A stretch of 64,000 nucleotides of DNA from Imbricaverruca yamaguchii (Eukaryota > Arthropoda > Thecostraca > Neoverrucidae). Positions 1 through 14,084 of this stretch are shown piece by piece. The translations under genes and the position numbers were made by a program. Location: the NCBI GenBank assembly GCA_034440575.1, contig JAOTOL010001662.1, positions 3,817,501 to 3,881,500 on the forward strand, written 5' to 3'. The notes below the pieces were generated by a model, which was given only the letters and a program-made list of their open reading frames with translations, searched no databases and was not told the origin of the DNA. Within the stretch, counting starts at the first letter, position 1. Every line of letters begins with the position of its first letter.

Positions 1-1135
<1,135 letters not shown>

Positions 1136-1140
1136 ATAGA

Positions 1141-1478
1141 TCGACTGAGAAGACGTGGCAGCACGACGTGCCGTCCGTATGGCGCGTCGCTGGCTGACGA
1201 ATGGCAGCCCGGCTGCGATCGAGTGGACGTGTCCGCTGGCGGCCGGTAGGAGCGACGCGGCGGCCGCCGGCGTCGAGTTCGACTGGCCGCCGGCGCGGTG
1301 ATTAATTGGACGACGATGAGGTAGTTGGCCCGACCGCCGCCGGCGTACACGTGTGCGTGTCGTTATCGGCAGATTGGCAGGTGGTGCCTGTTTGCACACG
1401 TCGTTCGTGACGGATGGTCGTCTGGGAATAGGCCTTTGCCGCCGAGTGGCGACGACGTCGGGGAAGTGGAGCGTCAGC
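1141..1478. other. No feature recognised
   Basis: GC-rich, CpG-rich sequence between the microsatellite and the first minisatellite. No gene or RNA is evident. Confidence 0.5.
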
Positions 1479-1846
1479 GTGTCGCTGCTGTGGTATGACG
1501 GAACCACACGAGAGCACTGCATGGCTGTGTGCACTGAACGTGTCGCTGCTGTGGTATGACGGAGCCACACGAGAGCACTGCATGGCTGTGTTCACTGAAC
1601 GTGTCGCTGCTGTGGTATGACGGAACCACACGAGAGCACTGCATGGCTGTGTTCACTGAACGTGTCGCTACTGTGGTATGACGGAACCACACGAGAGCAC
1701 TGCATGGCTGTGTTCACTGAACGTGTCGCTGCTGTGGTATGACGGAACCACACGAGAGCACTGCATGGCTGTGTGCACTGAACGTGTCGCTACTGTGGTG
1801 TGGCGGAACCACACGAGAGCACTGCATGACTGCATGCACTGAACGA
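1479..1846. repeat. 61-bp minisatellite, about 6 copies
   Basis: The unit begins GTGTCGCTGCTGTGGTATGA and recurs at 1479, 1540, 1601, 1662, 1723 and 1784, an exact 61-bp period. Copies differ by a few substitutions, and the last is the most divergent. The short open frames on both strands are repeat translations. Confidence 0.97.
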
Positions 1847-2144
1847 GCCGATCGGACTGCGGCATGCCCCTCCCACTCCTTCTCAGTTGTCTGAAGTTTG
1901 GCAACCGGATGTTGTGTTTAAATAATTGTGGGTTGCTGCCCCTTGTTTATATTAATTCATAGGCACGCCGCTTTAAACTAAATGGAGAAGCATGGGATCG
2001 AAATTGGACTTGGTCATATTCATCAATTAAACACAGGGCGCTTGCGTATTTCGTGATATATTTTTTCAGAAGCACGCCAAAATTTCCACGCTAGAAAATA
2101 ATTGCGGCTCAGAGCAAGCTGACGGAGAGCCAGTCTGGACCACA

Positions 2145-2475
2145 GCCGACAAGTTGATAAAAGGCCAGCCCATTGAGACCACAGCCGACAAGTTGATAAA
2201 AGGCCAGCCCATTGGAACTGCAGCCAAGTTGATAAAAGGCCAGCCCATTGGAACTACAGCCAACAAGTTGATAAAAGGCCAGTCCATTGGAACCACAGCC
2301 CGTCTGGACCATAGCCGACAAGTTGATAAAAGATCACCACTTTGGAACTACAGCCGACAAGTTGATAAAAGGCCAGCCCATTGGAACTACAGCCAAGTTG
2401 ATAAAAGGCCAGCCCATTGGAACTACAGCCGACAAGTTGATAAAAGGTCAGTCCATTGGAACCACAGCTGGGAAA
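2145..2475. repeat. 39-bp minisatellite
   Basis: The unit begins GCCGACAAGTTGATAAAAGG and continues CCAGCCCATTGGAACTACA. About eight copies are present, some 3 bp shorter because they lack the GAC of GCCGACAAG. One copy with CGTCTGGACCATA inserted sits near 2300. Confidence 0.95.
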
Positions 2476-3767
2476 TGATTAAGAGGATGGCCAGCCCATT
2501 GAGACTACAGCCCGTTTGGCGGCCCATCACTACCAGAGGTTAGCGCCCCTGTGCGATTTGAACTAACGTGATACCATCTGAACCAACTATCACCAAACAC
2601 CTCCATCGAGCTTGGGCACACGCTCTTAATTCGCGCCACCCCACAAACCATCAACATTCTTGGGATCGCATTCAGCGGCGCTCGGCAGCGGCCTGCACCG
2701 CCTCGACTCGGGCCCGCACCAGCGACAGTGCGGGCCCAATCCGACCCGATCGTGGCCATAGCTGCGCCACCCGATCCATCCCATCTCCGCAGGTGCACTC
2801 ACTGTCGCCTTCCCCAGATCTGGCCCACCGCAATCCCTAGATCCTATCCAAATTGCATCGCCATCCGAGGATTCCGCCGACGCTGTGCCTCTATCCAGAC
2901 CAAATTGCACCACCATCCGAGGATTTTGCTGACGCTGCGCCTCGATCCAGTCCACAGGACATCGTCATCAAGGGGCGGATCCGGGATTTAAAGGTTATGC
3001 CATCATAGGCCGATTTTCCAGCATTTTTTCAACTAAAATTGCATATTCTCAGAATCTCTAAGAACGTGTTGTGGGATAAATATCGTTTTAAGCAGACCCG
3101 AGGCGTGTTAGGTGTATAAATCTGAAGAGTTTCTTTTCGGAAATCGGAGAAATTTGTGAAATCTCGCCAAGCCGGGCTTCTGAATCGGCCTCCGCGTCGC
3201 AATCCCCGAGCCCCGTCTAGCGGACGCCGTCGACAACTGCGCACCGCCCTGCGCCGCTGTCACCCGTCACTAGCGGCGATCTTGGCCGCTAAATGCCGTC
3301 ATTACTCGGCCCGTACATCTCGAGAGCCCAACAGCCGCCGGCACTGTGCGCTAACCTCCCGCCGCCCCGTCTGGGAGCAGACGCGTACCCAGACACGCGA
3401 TCGGAGAGGCTCTGAGCCAACTCCGGGAGCCGGGACTGGATTTACAATGTTAGCCAACTGGTTTTTATCGCTCGCCAGCTCGTCTGTTGCAAAACGATTG
3501 CGACAGTTACCGTTTGAAGTCGCACTACCGGAGCGCACTCTGCAGTCAGGCGGGCGGGTCGTCCGCCGCCACGGACTGGGTGTGCCCGTGCCGGCGCCGA
3601 GCAGGTCGGTCACGTGGTCGGCCGGCGTTCAGCACCCTCGACCCTCTGGTGGTCGGATGATGAGCCGCCTGATTGGCGGTCCCACGTCCAGGTCGGACCG
3701 TCCGCGGGCCGGGGTGGCCCGACCCCGGCCCTCGGACAAAACGAGCCGCGCATCTGATTGGCTGTCA
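2476..3767. other. No gene seen; diverged ~54-bp duplication at 2835-2955
   Basis: GC-rich sequence with no recognisable gene. At about 2835-2955 a diverged ~54-bp unit containing CATCCGAGGATT occurs twice in tandem. An AT-richer island lies at 2990-3160. Open frames of up to 227 aa give low-complexity Arg/Pro-rich products without recognisable domains. Confidence 0.5.
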
Positions 3768-4174
3768 GGCAGTGACGACAGCTCGGCGTGGTGTCGTCAG
3801 GCAGTGACGACAGCTCGGCGTGGTGTCGTCAGGCAGTGACGACAGCTCGGCGTGTTGTCCGGCAGTGACGACAGCTCGTCGTGTTGTCCGGCAGTGACGA
3901 CAGCTCGGCGTGGTGTCGTCAGGCAGTGACGAGAGCTCGGCGTGGTGTCGTCAGGCAGTGACGACAGCTCGGCGTGTTGTCCGGCAGTGACGACAGCTCG
4001 GCGTGTCGTCAGGCAGTAACGACAGCTCGGCGTGGTGTCGTCAGGCAGTGACGACAGCTCGGCGTGGTGTCGTCAGGCAGTGACGACAGCTCGGCGTGTT
4101 GTCCGGCAGTGACGACAGCTCGGCGTGGTGTCGTCAGGCAGTGACGACAGCTCGGCGTGGTGTCGTCAGGCAGT
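3768..4174. repeat. 32/29-bp minisatellite
   Basis: The unit begins GGCAGTGACGACAGCTCGGC and continues GTGGTGTCGTCA. A shorter form replaces the end with GTGTTGTCC. About 13 copies of the two length classes are interleaved. Confidence 0.95.
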
Positions 4175-4205
4175 GTACCGAGGCTGGCGATGTCCACTAC
4201 CTCTG

Positions 4206-4870
4206 GCCGTTCCTACTGAGGCTGGACAGTCCGTACTATACTAAGGATGTTCCGTCCTACTGAGGATGAACAGTCCGTACCATACTGAGGAAGTCCCGTC
4301 CCTACTGAGGCCGGACAGACCGTACTATACTAAGGATGTTCCGTCCTACTGAGGATGGACAGTCCGTACCATACGAAGGATGTCCCGTCCCTACTGAGGC
4401 TGGACAATCCGTACCATACTGAGGATGTCTCGTCCCTACTGAGACTGGACAGTCCCTACCATATTGAGGATGTCCCGTCCCTACTGAGGCTGGACACTCC
4501 GTACCATACTAAGGATGTCCTGTCCCTAGTGAGGATGGACAGTCCGTACCATACTAAGGATGTCCCGTCCCTACTGAGGCTGGACAGTCCCTACCATACT
4601 GAGGATGTCTCGTCCCTACTGAGGCTGGACAGTCCGTACCATACTAAGGATGTCCCGTCCCTACTGAGGCTGGACAGTCCGTACCATACTGAGGATGTCC
4701 CGTCCCTACTGAGGCTGGACAGTCCGTACCATACTGAGGATGTCCCGTCCCTACTGAGGCTGGACAATCCGTACCATACTGAGGATGTCTCGTCCCTACT
4801 GAGGCTGGACAGTCCCTACCATACTGAGAATGTCCTGTCCCTACTGAGGCCGGACACTTTATACTGAGGA
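4206..4870. repeat. 45-bp minisatellite with open 15-aa periodic frame
   Basis: About 15 copies of a 45-bp unit beginning GGCTGGACAGTCCGTACCAT. The period is a multiple of three, so one plus-strand frame stays open for 170 codons as a 15-residue periodic peptide. I regard this as a by-product of the repeat, because there is no signal peptide, domain or neighbouring coding exon. Confidence 0.95.
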
Positions 4871-5335
4871 TGGACAGTCAGAACTAAGTGTGCATCCCGC
4901 ACTGTGGCTGCACCGTCCGCACTGAAGCTGCACAGTCCGAACTGAGAGTGGGCAGTCGGTAACTGAGGATGTGCCATAGTTACTGAAGTAGGACGGCGAG
5001 CAATCGGACAGGTCAACAAGAGAGTTGCCGGATAGATGGTCTATATTTGGCTGGAAGTTGCTGGCCGTGCCGGAGCAGTAGTGCGGGGGACATCGAGTGC
5101 CTATCGGCTGGTGCGGACAGGTTTTGACAGACACCGCGCGGAGACCGGCGCGTGGATGCTCGCGATAATCCGGATAGGAGGTACCAGGCGGCCGATCTGA
5201 ACCGCGAGCCGTCAAACAGGTGTGGCCGGAGTAAGCGGACCGGTTACCTGGAGCATCTGCGGCCGGACGGCGGGTCCGGCTCGTCGTCGGCTGCCGGGTT
5301 TCTGTCGGCCCCAGCCGACCACGCCGGTCGCCAGC
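4871..5335. other. No gene; short CAGTCCGAACTGA-like repeats at the left
   Basis: The first 120 bp contain degenerate relatives of the preceding array, with repeats of the form CTGCACAGTCCGAACTGA. The rest is unique GC-rich sequence without a recognisable gene. Confidence 0.5.
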
Positions 5336-5480
5336 ACCGCTCACGGGGTGCACCACTCACGGAGCGCACCACTCACTCACGGAGCGCACCACTCACTCAC
5401 GGAGTGCACCACTCACTCACGGAGTGCACAACTCACGGACCACACCACTCACGGGGCGCACCATTCATGGGGCGCTCTTG
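5336..5480. repeat. ~20-bp minisatellite
   Basis: Copies of CACGGAGCGCACCACTCACT with small length changes, about seven units. Confidence 0.9.
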
Positions 5481-8400
5481 AAAGTCCGACCCGCTACTTC
5501 TCGTCTCTAACTGACGTCACGGTCCCACGTCGATGGCGTCACGACACGTGGCTGACAGACGCTGCGTGATCCCGCGGAAAACAGCCGAACACAAGGTCAC
5601 CTGTCCAGGGTGGGAATTTTGGGCTTCTCCTGGAGTATGGAGACCTAAGGACATTTTATTCTCCAGGATTGTGACTGCAAATGTTGAACTTTTTTATTCT
5701 CCGAATGAAACGTGCCAATAATGGATGACATTTTGTTTCCAGGATCTCAGTCCAGCTCCAACAATGCAGTTGCAGTTTCCAGTCCATCATATAAATTAGA
5801 AGCCTGGCCAACAGAACAGAAGAGCATGGCATAGCAGGCCATAAGGCTTGAAATGCAGATTGCAGTAAATTGCCCAGGAGGCATATCATGCTATATCAGA
5901 ATACCTACAAATTTGTGGTGGTTGTTTGGATTGCATTGTGCATGTGTCAAACCTATTGCATGTTATGCATGTGTGTATGAATCCTCAAATATGCTTTGAA
6001 TAAATACATACAACTCTGGCTATACCTATACATTTATTTTGCCTGGAAGAACTGATATTGAAGGTGCAAGGAAACGACATGAAGGAAATGTTGCTCCAAA
6101 ATCCCACACATTTGTGGTGGAGCCCCTGGTTATATCAGATAGGTACGGATCGCACAGTTGCAAACTATGTCCTGGCTCAGTTTGGGCCCCAATCAAGGCC
6201 GAACTCGTGGAGGGGGGGGGGGGGTTACTCAGGTTAATCGTTGATGTGCACGATGCCCCCAAATCCGAACGAAACAAAAGCCTCAACATAGCATAAAAGC
6301 AATAGAGAACAAAATAATGTAAATTTCTGAACTAGTTATTACCGCAACCTTTTACTCTCCAGGATATTTTCACACTGGCAGGACGACCGCCCGGCACAAT
6401 CACTCTGTAATCACAGATGAATCGTCATTCGGCTTGCGCCAATCTCGTCTCATTCTGAATAACAAAGATATGAGGGATTAGGTTTTCGAATGTCTTCAGA
6501 ATTATCTCGAAATGATACTTTAGAAGGAAAGATTGGTAAATACCACGATTCATCTTGATAATTCCGGGAAATACTGGCGTTACACCATAAACACTGCATT
6601 ACAAAACCTCTCGTACTGCTGCCATTTCTTGCCACCATAGTTGGAACTCGAAATATACACAATGACTTCAAATGCTCGCATATCGGACCCGAGGTCCGTT
6701 CTCCAGCCGCATTCCAATGGGAGACTACCAGAGAACGTAATTCAGGACATCTCAGACCGTTTTCAGTAATTCTGTTAATTTCTTAATTTAATGAAATAGA
6801 GCATTCAATTTCGAATTGAAATGCGTAAAATAGCATCAGCTAGCGAACTTCATTGATGGCAGAAGACCTATTTTTGGGAGCCATGTAAATGCTATAAAAA
6901 ATGCAAAAAACCTTGGGTTACGTTGGTATGACTTCCACCTCAATTCGCAAAACTACAGTAACCCATCAAAAGAATAGCATCTGAATAGTAGTTTTATCAC
7001 TTCAGCAACTGCAGCAACTGTGCATGTACGGAGTTTAAACGTTCTCCGTGCTATTTATGGTCACAATTAGACGTCATTTAAAATAGTTGCGAAAATCTGT
7101 CATTTGATCATTTGACCACCCTTGGATACGTCGCCGTTAGGCAAGGACAATATCCGTACTAGAGTAGGAGAATTAACAAATTATTGGGACGGTCTCGCCC
7201 GATTCATGTTTTGATCTAGGATAAAGACAACGTAATTTCATGATTATGAACATATATCTTCAGTGTATTGATTCACACATAACTGAAGAAAAAAGGTAAC
7301 ACCGTATTGACGTATGCAATCCTATTAAAGGCGACAGAAATTGAGGTCAAACAGCGGTCTTGAAATTGTGTAAATACTGTAATAATGTAATAAAAGTGTA
7401 AACAACCGGGCAGCCTATTCTACGATCAGCCTCAAAAAGCAAGCTGAAGCGTAGTGCCAAGCGACGGTTTGAAGGCCTCAGTCATGTTTTGTTTTCATTA
7501 ACTGGTGGCATGAACATCGCATGCCAGGGCTCCGCCGAGGCCTGCAAGGATATATATAATACCTCCCCACTGATCATTTGGGAAACTAAAAAACGAAGCC
7601 CTGGAGTTACACCAACTGATACGTGACTGGTCCGTATGCATGGTACCATTAATTCTATAAGTTTGGTCAGGACAGCACCGGGAAATAGGGACCCGGCAAA
7701 ATTTGCATCACTTCGGCGACGTGAATTAATGTAAACTAAATACACACTACATTCAATATATATTCATCACACTGGTTGTTCCACCACTTAGATTTGTATC
7801 TTCCGGCCTGTATGCTTTTTATCCATCATCTTTTTTGAGCTCCGACACCAGTAGCTTTCTGTTTTTGTTTTGTTTCTTTTGGAAGGAGGGGGGGTCCGAG
7901 GACAATTTTTTTATTCCCCGACTCCATGGGCAGGAATGTCTTCTTTTTCTTGGAGGGCTCCGATACCATTTTTTTATTCTCCGACTCCAGGTCAGCGAAC
8001 CACTTTTCACACGCTGCACCTGTCTGTCGAACGTCTGTTGGGAAGGCGATGCGTCGCTCAAGATTGCACCAATGACGTCATGCCATCGAGACCAATCATT
8101 GTGCTACGGCCATGATCGGCATAAGCCGACGCAGGCGTTCCATTTGAACACCGCTGTCACGACGTCGTCATCGGCGGATGACGCAGGCCCCGACGTCATC
8201 GCGATCCACCCCGTCAGAGCACGTACCGGCCATTTGGCGCTCCCTCCGAGGAGAGGGGGACAACATCCGGCCGCACTTTTACAACGTCCGCCGTACCAGT
8301 GCCGCTGGCTTTCATCGCACCTGCATGCCGCCGGGTGGACGCGTCATCTGTTGGTCGGAATCTCGGTCGCCACCCTGGGATGGCCGCTAGTGCGTCAGCG

Positions 8401-8717
8401 GCGCCGTCCGCAGGTCGTTTGTCGCTTGGGTTGGTCGAAGGCGGCGTCGCTTCCTGCTGGGGCGCCCGTGACAGTCACAGGCACGTGACTTGGTTCGGGG
8501 CGCGAACGCCGGCGGCACTTCCCGCCGGACGTGACTGCCGCCGGCCGCCGGGACTGCCGCCGGCCGCCGACGTGACTCCTTGGACGCCACAAGCCGCGTG
8601 TCTGCGTCGGGCGCGGGAGTGGCGGCGACTGGCCGGCCGGGTGGAACCTCTCAGCCCTGGCGTGGCGGGGAACGGTGCTGACTGGTCGAGCTTAGCGACG
8701 ATCTGTCCAGCTGACTG
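5481..8717. other. No gene recognised, mostly AT-rich
   Basis: I find no credible gene in this 3.2 kb. A motif close to TTTTTATTCTCCRRNTCC recurs at about 5656, 5692, 6350, 7910 and 7974, with the last two in a ~64-bp tandem duplication (7905-7995). A 13-bp G run lies at about 6211. From about 8060 the composition becomes CpG-rich. The 217-aa open frame at 7835-8488 has no recognisable domain. Confidence 0.5.
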
Positions 8718-8753
8718 GGTGCCATTGACCGCGACAGTGCGGTCAATGGCACC
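8718..8753. repeat. Perfect 15-bp hairpin with 6-nt loop
   Basis: GGTGCCATTGACCGC at 8718-8732 is followed by the loop GACAGT and by the exact reverse complement at 8739-8753. No poly-T or neighbouring gene supports a terminator or a histone-type stem-loop. Confidence 0.9.
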
Positions 8754-11700
8754 TAGTCTTCGTCATGTCCGCTACTCTTCGTTCAGACGCGTGAGTGTAG
8801 GTTCAAACCAGATGCACCGAGTGTGGTTTTCAACGATTACCGGGGGCACACAATTACTTCTTGCCTGAACATGTGCATAAAGCTGTGATAACCTAGGGCA
8901 GCGAATTAGCTGCGAAGCACGAATTCGCATGTTCCTTGCGAAACGCAATGCAACATGCTGGGAAGAATGACAGGTGATGAAAATTATATTGCCGCGACTA
9001 CTGCCCACATACATTGGACCCTCTGACGGCTTTCAGATCGATTGCACCCCGCGTGGCGTCGGCTGTACCTGGGCTCCGCCACAGGCTGCTCGGATCACCA
9101 GGGAGACGCCTCTGGACCTGCGGCCGCGCTGACCACAGCGGACGTTGGGCCTTGATCCGACCGGCCGGCCGGACCTGGCAGCCGCCTCAGGCCGCGTGGA
9201 TCCCCGGAGAGACGACCACCGGCGGATGTCGGCTCTTCTGCCGCCCGGCCGACCACGACCGGCCGCCGCCGGCTCATTATGTGCCATTGTAGGCGTCACA
9301 CACAGAGCACGGTCGGGGTTCACACCTCCACCGCGGTAATGTGCCGGCCGTCGCGCGCCATCCCGCCCCTACCTGGACGGACCGAGCCGGGGTCGGTGCG
9401 ACCCCCCAAAGTGCCGCTTGTCACGGCCGTCGTAAGCGGCCCGCGGCCCACCGCTCCAGCCTCTCTGCTTACCCTCGCCATTGTCTCCTCACAAATGACG
9501 ACCGGCATCCATCCTTTGGTGGCCGGTCGGCGCGCGGTGGGCGGCAAAAACAAGGCGACAAAAACGGCTGATTTACGTCGCTCGAGGGGGACCTTCACTC
9601 GGTCTCCGGGCGTCCGTTCGCTCGCCGCCAGTTCGTTTGCGGTTGGCTCTGCGTCCGTGGAGACGTCATCAGGACGCGACCGAAGTCTGCCGCATGGATT
9701 GGCAGACCGTGAGCCGACAGAATCCCGTGTCGGCCGATCACATTTCAGGCCAAATCGCGTGGCGCGGGCGTTTCGGCGCGTAATGAGTTTATGAGCGCGC
9801 CGTCGGCGTTATGAGCTGAGAAAAGTCGGCTTCCCATCGGTCTTGTCACGTCCCGCCGCGACTGAGCCCGATCGGTTCCACCTGGTCCTGACGGGCCTGG
9901 CCGCAGCTCGGTTTGGCGGTGCTCAGCGAGCGCGTGACGAGCCGACTGACAGGTCACCGCGCCGGCCCCTGATTGGCCCGTGTCGGCCGTGAGACCCCCG
10001 TGGCGGTAAGCGACAGTGATGGCTCCGTCCGTGACGAGAACGTGTTTCACGCGAAACGAGGCCCAATGTCGCAATGCATTCGCCGGCCGAGAACGAAAAC
10101 GGACCGAGCAATACCCGTCGTCATTCTCAAAGACGTTCACGTTACGTTAAGTTACGTTGTGTCGTTACGTTAAGCACACGGTGTGCTCAACATTTGGGAA
10201 TGGATGCTTAACAACGGAGATGAGTGTCATCAACCTAAATCCCAACCGAATTTCTCATCGGACGTTTGACAAGTAAATGCGGCGCCCCTATACTAATTTC
10301 TGCCAAAGGCACACGCAATATTTAATTGCGTATTTTGTGCAGACATACATTGCGCGTGACGATTTTAGCATTGGTTTCAAGAGCCGCTCGTCGCTTTTCG
10401 AATATGGTCTTCATAGTCATGGTTGCTGGCTTGAGTTCGAACAACATCCTAGTGTGTGTGTCTGATGCTGTTGCCATGTCTGTACATATCCAATTCACAT
10501 ACATTCACATATATACATTACATTACATACATTCATATAAAATTCACGGCGGGTATGTGTGGTGGCGTAATGTTTTGAGCATTGCATCCCATTCATGGTC
10601 AGGCCAGGTCCAGCAGAGTTAATATGAACGGCTTTTGTATGCTAACTGCCGCTATCTAGGGCAACCTTGACCTATTCCTTAGTAGACTGTACCAAGGCAG
10701 TTGCCTAACATCTATATCCTTGCTATAAATATTTCGTGTCGCTTGATCTCCAAGTTTTCGAACAATACGTTGAGGTAGAGTATTTTAATGACATTGCGCG
10801 ATGTACAATGCTCTTCGTTGCCAGTGTGGCATGCACTCTGCAAGCCAGTGAAGTTCCCTGTTATCATTTACGGCGAATTATGCATCGCATTTCATGGGAA
10901 TATTCCACTATGCCGCCCGGAACGACTTTGGAATTCTGAAGAATTAATAAGGGGTCAAGCCACCAAAAACGTTTCAGGATTGCTTTAAATTCACCAACTT
11001 CAGCACTTTGTCACGGGAGACCACACGACAAGAGAAAGGTGCATTATAGTTAGATTTTCCCGGGTCGCCTTCATTCATATTCCAGCTGGTTTGTCTACGA
11101 AATGCCTTACGTTATCTTTTATGGATTTGAAATGCATCTGTTGCAGTCTCACGTCAACCCCCAAAATTCCTGAAGACCTAGCTATTTTAATGTTTCAGCT
11201 TAAGTTTATTCACATTACCACAATGTTAGCTATAGTTTCAAGTAGGTGAACTGGTGAGCTGTTGGGACACGCGGTTTCAGCAAAGGTAGGAATATAGGAG
11301 AATCACACAGAGAAGCACGCGCTGAATTATATCGTAATCCGATAAAATAGTTCAATGGAAGCATATGTGTATTCATTGCCTGACATTACAAGTTGCCATC
11401 ATGCAATCACAAAACATGAAGACGCTTTCCTAGTGGCGAAGAACTAATAACAAAGACGGGCGCATAGCACACAGGCAATCAAGAACTGTAAGAACAGCAT
11501 GATTACACTTGTAGTGTTGCCGCCGCCAATTGAATAATTTCTGGAGACGCGAGATATGCTATCAATATGCGAGGCTTTTATTCACAGCGTTGTATTTCAA
11601 AAGCGCAAGTTTGAGATGTTTGAGCCAAATTCCTTCAGGTTCGTGCAATTCATCCTCCGACTACCTGGCTCTGGTTTGCTGGCAAAAATCTTCACTAAGG

Positions 11701-13619
11701 TGTGTTCAGATTAGATCTAGAGAAGCGAGAAAAACACCTATTTGAGTTCTCCGTAGCTGTCATAATAAATGGCCATCTGAGCCTACAAGTCGACCATTGC
11801 AGTGACGAAACGTCATACAAGACAGGATAAATACTAAAAAAGCAGTACTAAATACTTCGAGGGGATTTGGCTGAGGTTAGCAAGAGTTCACATCGAAACC
11901 AGGGTGCCATTCACAAACGTCGCACGGCAGTTTCACCCAACTGTGGTGGGCACCGAAGGTGCAAAACTGGGAGAGACATGAATGCAATCTTGTTATGGCG
12001 GGGAATGTTGCGTGCATCGGTGCCAAGGATGCATCTGGGAATAAACGACAGTTGTCCGGGCGCCATAACTGTCAGCGGTCGGGCGTCACGGTCGTGAACG
12101 GTCAGTCGCGCCAGTTCACTTGTTCGGCTCATCCAGGAGATCGCTGGCTAACGAGTCCCAGGGAAGGAGTCGGTTGTTCTGCGCGTCTCGAATATCGCCG
12201 GCCGAGCGAGCCCACTGGCGATGATCCAGTTGTTCTGGGATCCCCAGCCCAATTGGAAGCGAAGCACTCACTCATCCAGTGTACCGGCCCCGCGACAGCA
12301 CTGGACCCAGATGCGATCTGGCCCCCGCCGCGCAGGCCGCGGGCCGCCGACGTACACACCAGCTCACCTGAGTCGAGAGCCGTCCAGACGGTCAGCAGAG
12401 CGAGTTGCCACGAGCCTCGCATCCTCCATAAGCGAGTGTCTCCGCCGGGAAAGGGTGACGTCTCAGGCGACACTCGGGCCGGCCCGGGTCTCGTGTTCAG
12501 CGCTGGCGCACGGCCTACCGCACGTCCCACACACGACCACCTCACCCACCAACCGCGGTCGCAGCACAGAGCCGACTGGCGGCGGCCGGCCGGCTGGCAG
12601 TCGTTTCCGGCAGTCGCCGCGCTCCGGCCGCTCGGTAGCTTCGCACGCCGCCTACAGGCGGCAGCAGCGTCGGCCCAAGAACGCACTGCTCGTCAGCTGC
12701 GCAGCAATTATGCTCGGGGAGACGACTCATAATTGGTCTGATATGAACGGCTTCCCAGCGACGGCCGGTATTTTTCTGGATAAGAGCTTCATATCTGGTG
12801 GTTATGCTGTTGTGCGGGTTACAGTCGAGACGAATTCCTCGCTGGGCTCGGTGCACAAATAACGGTTCGGGTATACGCGGGATTCAGTGATGCTCGGCAT
12901 TCCCTTTCACCGCTGATGAATGTTTTGTTGCTTCGGCACTCGGACAGCGTGGAACATCAAAGTCTGGGTATGAGCTAGCGTGGTCAAAGCATGCAAATCT
13001 TGAAGACCAGCTCGGCTAGCAAGCTGGCTTCACGATACTTAACGACGATTTTACAGATTAATGGCGAATGCAGTATAGAGAAGTGGAAAACTCGCGGTGT
13101 TGTTTTCGGTAATTGTGTTCTGACATGAGACGTCTTGGACGAGAAGCACAGAGATTTCTGCCAGGCTACTATTCAACCTTACATGAACCCTTTTAAAAAC
13201 GCTTGGTGTACTTAGCGAGTTTCCACGGAAAACATGGCGGCAGGGAATCGTGCGTGAACCTAAAAGCCCCCTTCTGCTGCTGTGCACTGTTGTCTATAAA
13301 TAAATCGGAAGCAAAATGTACATATCTCAGCCCTCTTCTGTATTTCTGTTCCTGATATTTTGACTACTACGTTATACCAAAGCATATGACAGGTGCCTGC
13401 ATATTCATACTTGGTGAAGCCTAATGGAGTAGTGCGTAGGAGTAGGCCGAATTAGTATGCAGGAACAGGTTGAAGTAATGTGCAAGCAAAGGCTAGCATG
13501 GCTAATACACAAGTTAGCTGTTTTTTTGTTAATAAATCTAGTCCGAATTCTTGCTGGGGTGGCTTTATGAACCAAGGTTTGTTGCTAAGCAGAATTTGTT
13601 GCGTGAACCCTGGCCACAC
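8754..13619. other. No gene recognised; alternating CpG-rich and AT-rich DNA
   Basis: Two CpG-rich blocks (to about 10120, and about 12060-12720) alternate with AT-rich sequence. Short repeats of ACGTTAAGTTACGTT occur at 10138-10172. The longest frames (257 aa at 11959-12732, 213 aa at 12221-12862, 185 aa antisense at 12129-12686) overlap one another in GC-rich sequence, which marks them as compositional artefacts. I see no splice-supported coding pattern, although short exons could be missed by eye. Confidence 0.45.
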
Positions 13620-13856
13620 CATCCAATGAATGAATTCCAGTTCAACGGCAGAATTTTGACCGAAAGTTTAACGTGCCGTCAATGCACCGACACGGCCTCC
13701 CGTTAACTCGTCCCCGGCCTTATCGGGCAGGTGCCAACTGACCCTCCCAGTCGGGGGCTAATTACGAGCGCGCGAAGCGACTCGAACCCTGTCTTACCAG
13801 GACGGGGGAGACGAGTGCAGGCCTGCGCTCTAACCAACTGAGCTACTGGGACCTAT
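13620..13856 (-). mobile_element. tRNA-derived SINE-like unit 1
   Basis: On the minus strand the sequence starts near 13852 with GTCCCAG. It then has an A-box match TAGCTCAGTTGG (about 13835-13846) and a B-box match GGTTCGAGTCG (13778-13788). The spacing of about 50 bp is that of an internal RNA polymerase III promoter. The acceptor and T-arm halves do not pair, so it is not a working tRNA. About 150 bp of non-tRNA body follows, ending near ATTCATTCATT at 13620-13635. The 3' limit and target duplication are unclear. Confidence 0.65.
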
Positions 13857-13898
13857 CGCTGAAAATATTCATTTTGCAGCCAACATGTGTAAGAAGAC

Positions 13899-14084
13899 AT
13901 TGTTTGTTTGTTTATTGGGTGGTTCACGACGCGCCTTTTCCACCTTCACGAATAATGGCGCCACCCACGCTGTTTCGCCGGTGGGTCGCGGGATTGGAAG
14001 GTGTCTCGAGCGGTGCGAGTGTCGAACCCGGGGCCTTTGGTACCCAAAGCCCAATAGCTTTACCACTCGGCCATCCCCGCCCGG
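13899..14084 (-). mobile_element. tRNA-derived SINE with tail and target-site duplication
   Basis: Read on the minus strand from about 14084, the head GGGGATGGCCGAGTGGTAAA contains the A box (14063-14073). The B box GGTTCGACACT lies at 14019-14029. A body of about 100 bp ends in AATAAACAAACAAACAA (about 13901-13917). The flanks TGTAAGAAGAC (13888-13898) and TGTAGGAAGAC (14085-14095) match at 10 of 11 positions, as expected for a target-site duplication. The T stem does not pair, so this is a retroposed SINE and not a tRNA gene. Small size, split Pol III promoter, short-repeat tail and duplication together make the call firm. Confidence 0.82.

Noticed and set aside
4355..4867. 170-aa protein with 15-residue repeats
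   Set aside because: The 45-bp period alone explains the open frame; no other coding evidence.
8718..8753. Histone-mRNA stem-loop or intrinsic terminator
   Set aside because: Stem is far longer than the histone type, no histone gene is near, and no poly-T follows.
11959..12862. Overlapping 257-, 213- and 185-aa frames
   Set aside because: Sense and antisense frames overlap in a GC-rich block, typical of low stop-codon frequency.
13771..13852. A functional tRNA gene on the minus strand
   Set aside because: A and B boxes are present, but acceptor and T stems do not pair and the anticodon arm is malformed; a SINE head explains it better.
14010..14080. A second functional tRNA gene
   Set aside because: T stem does not pair, and the unit has a tail and target duplication of a retroposed SINE.
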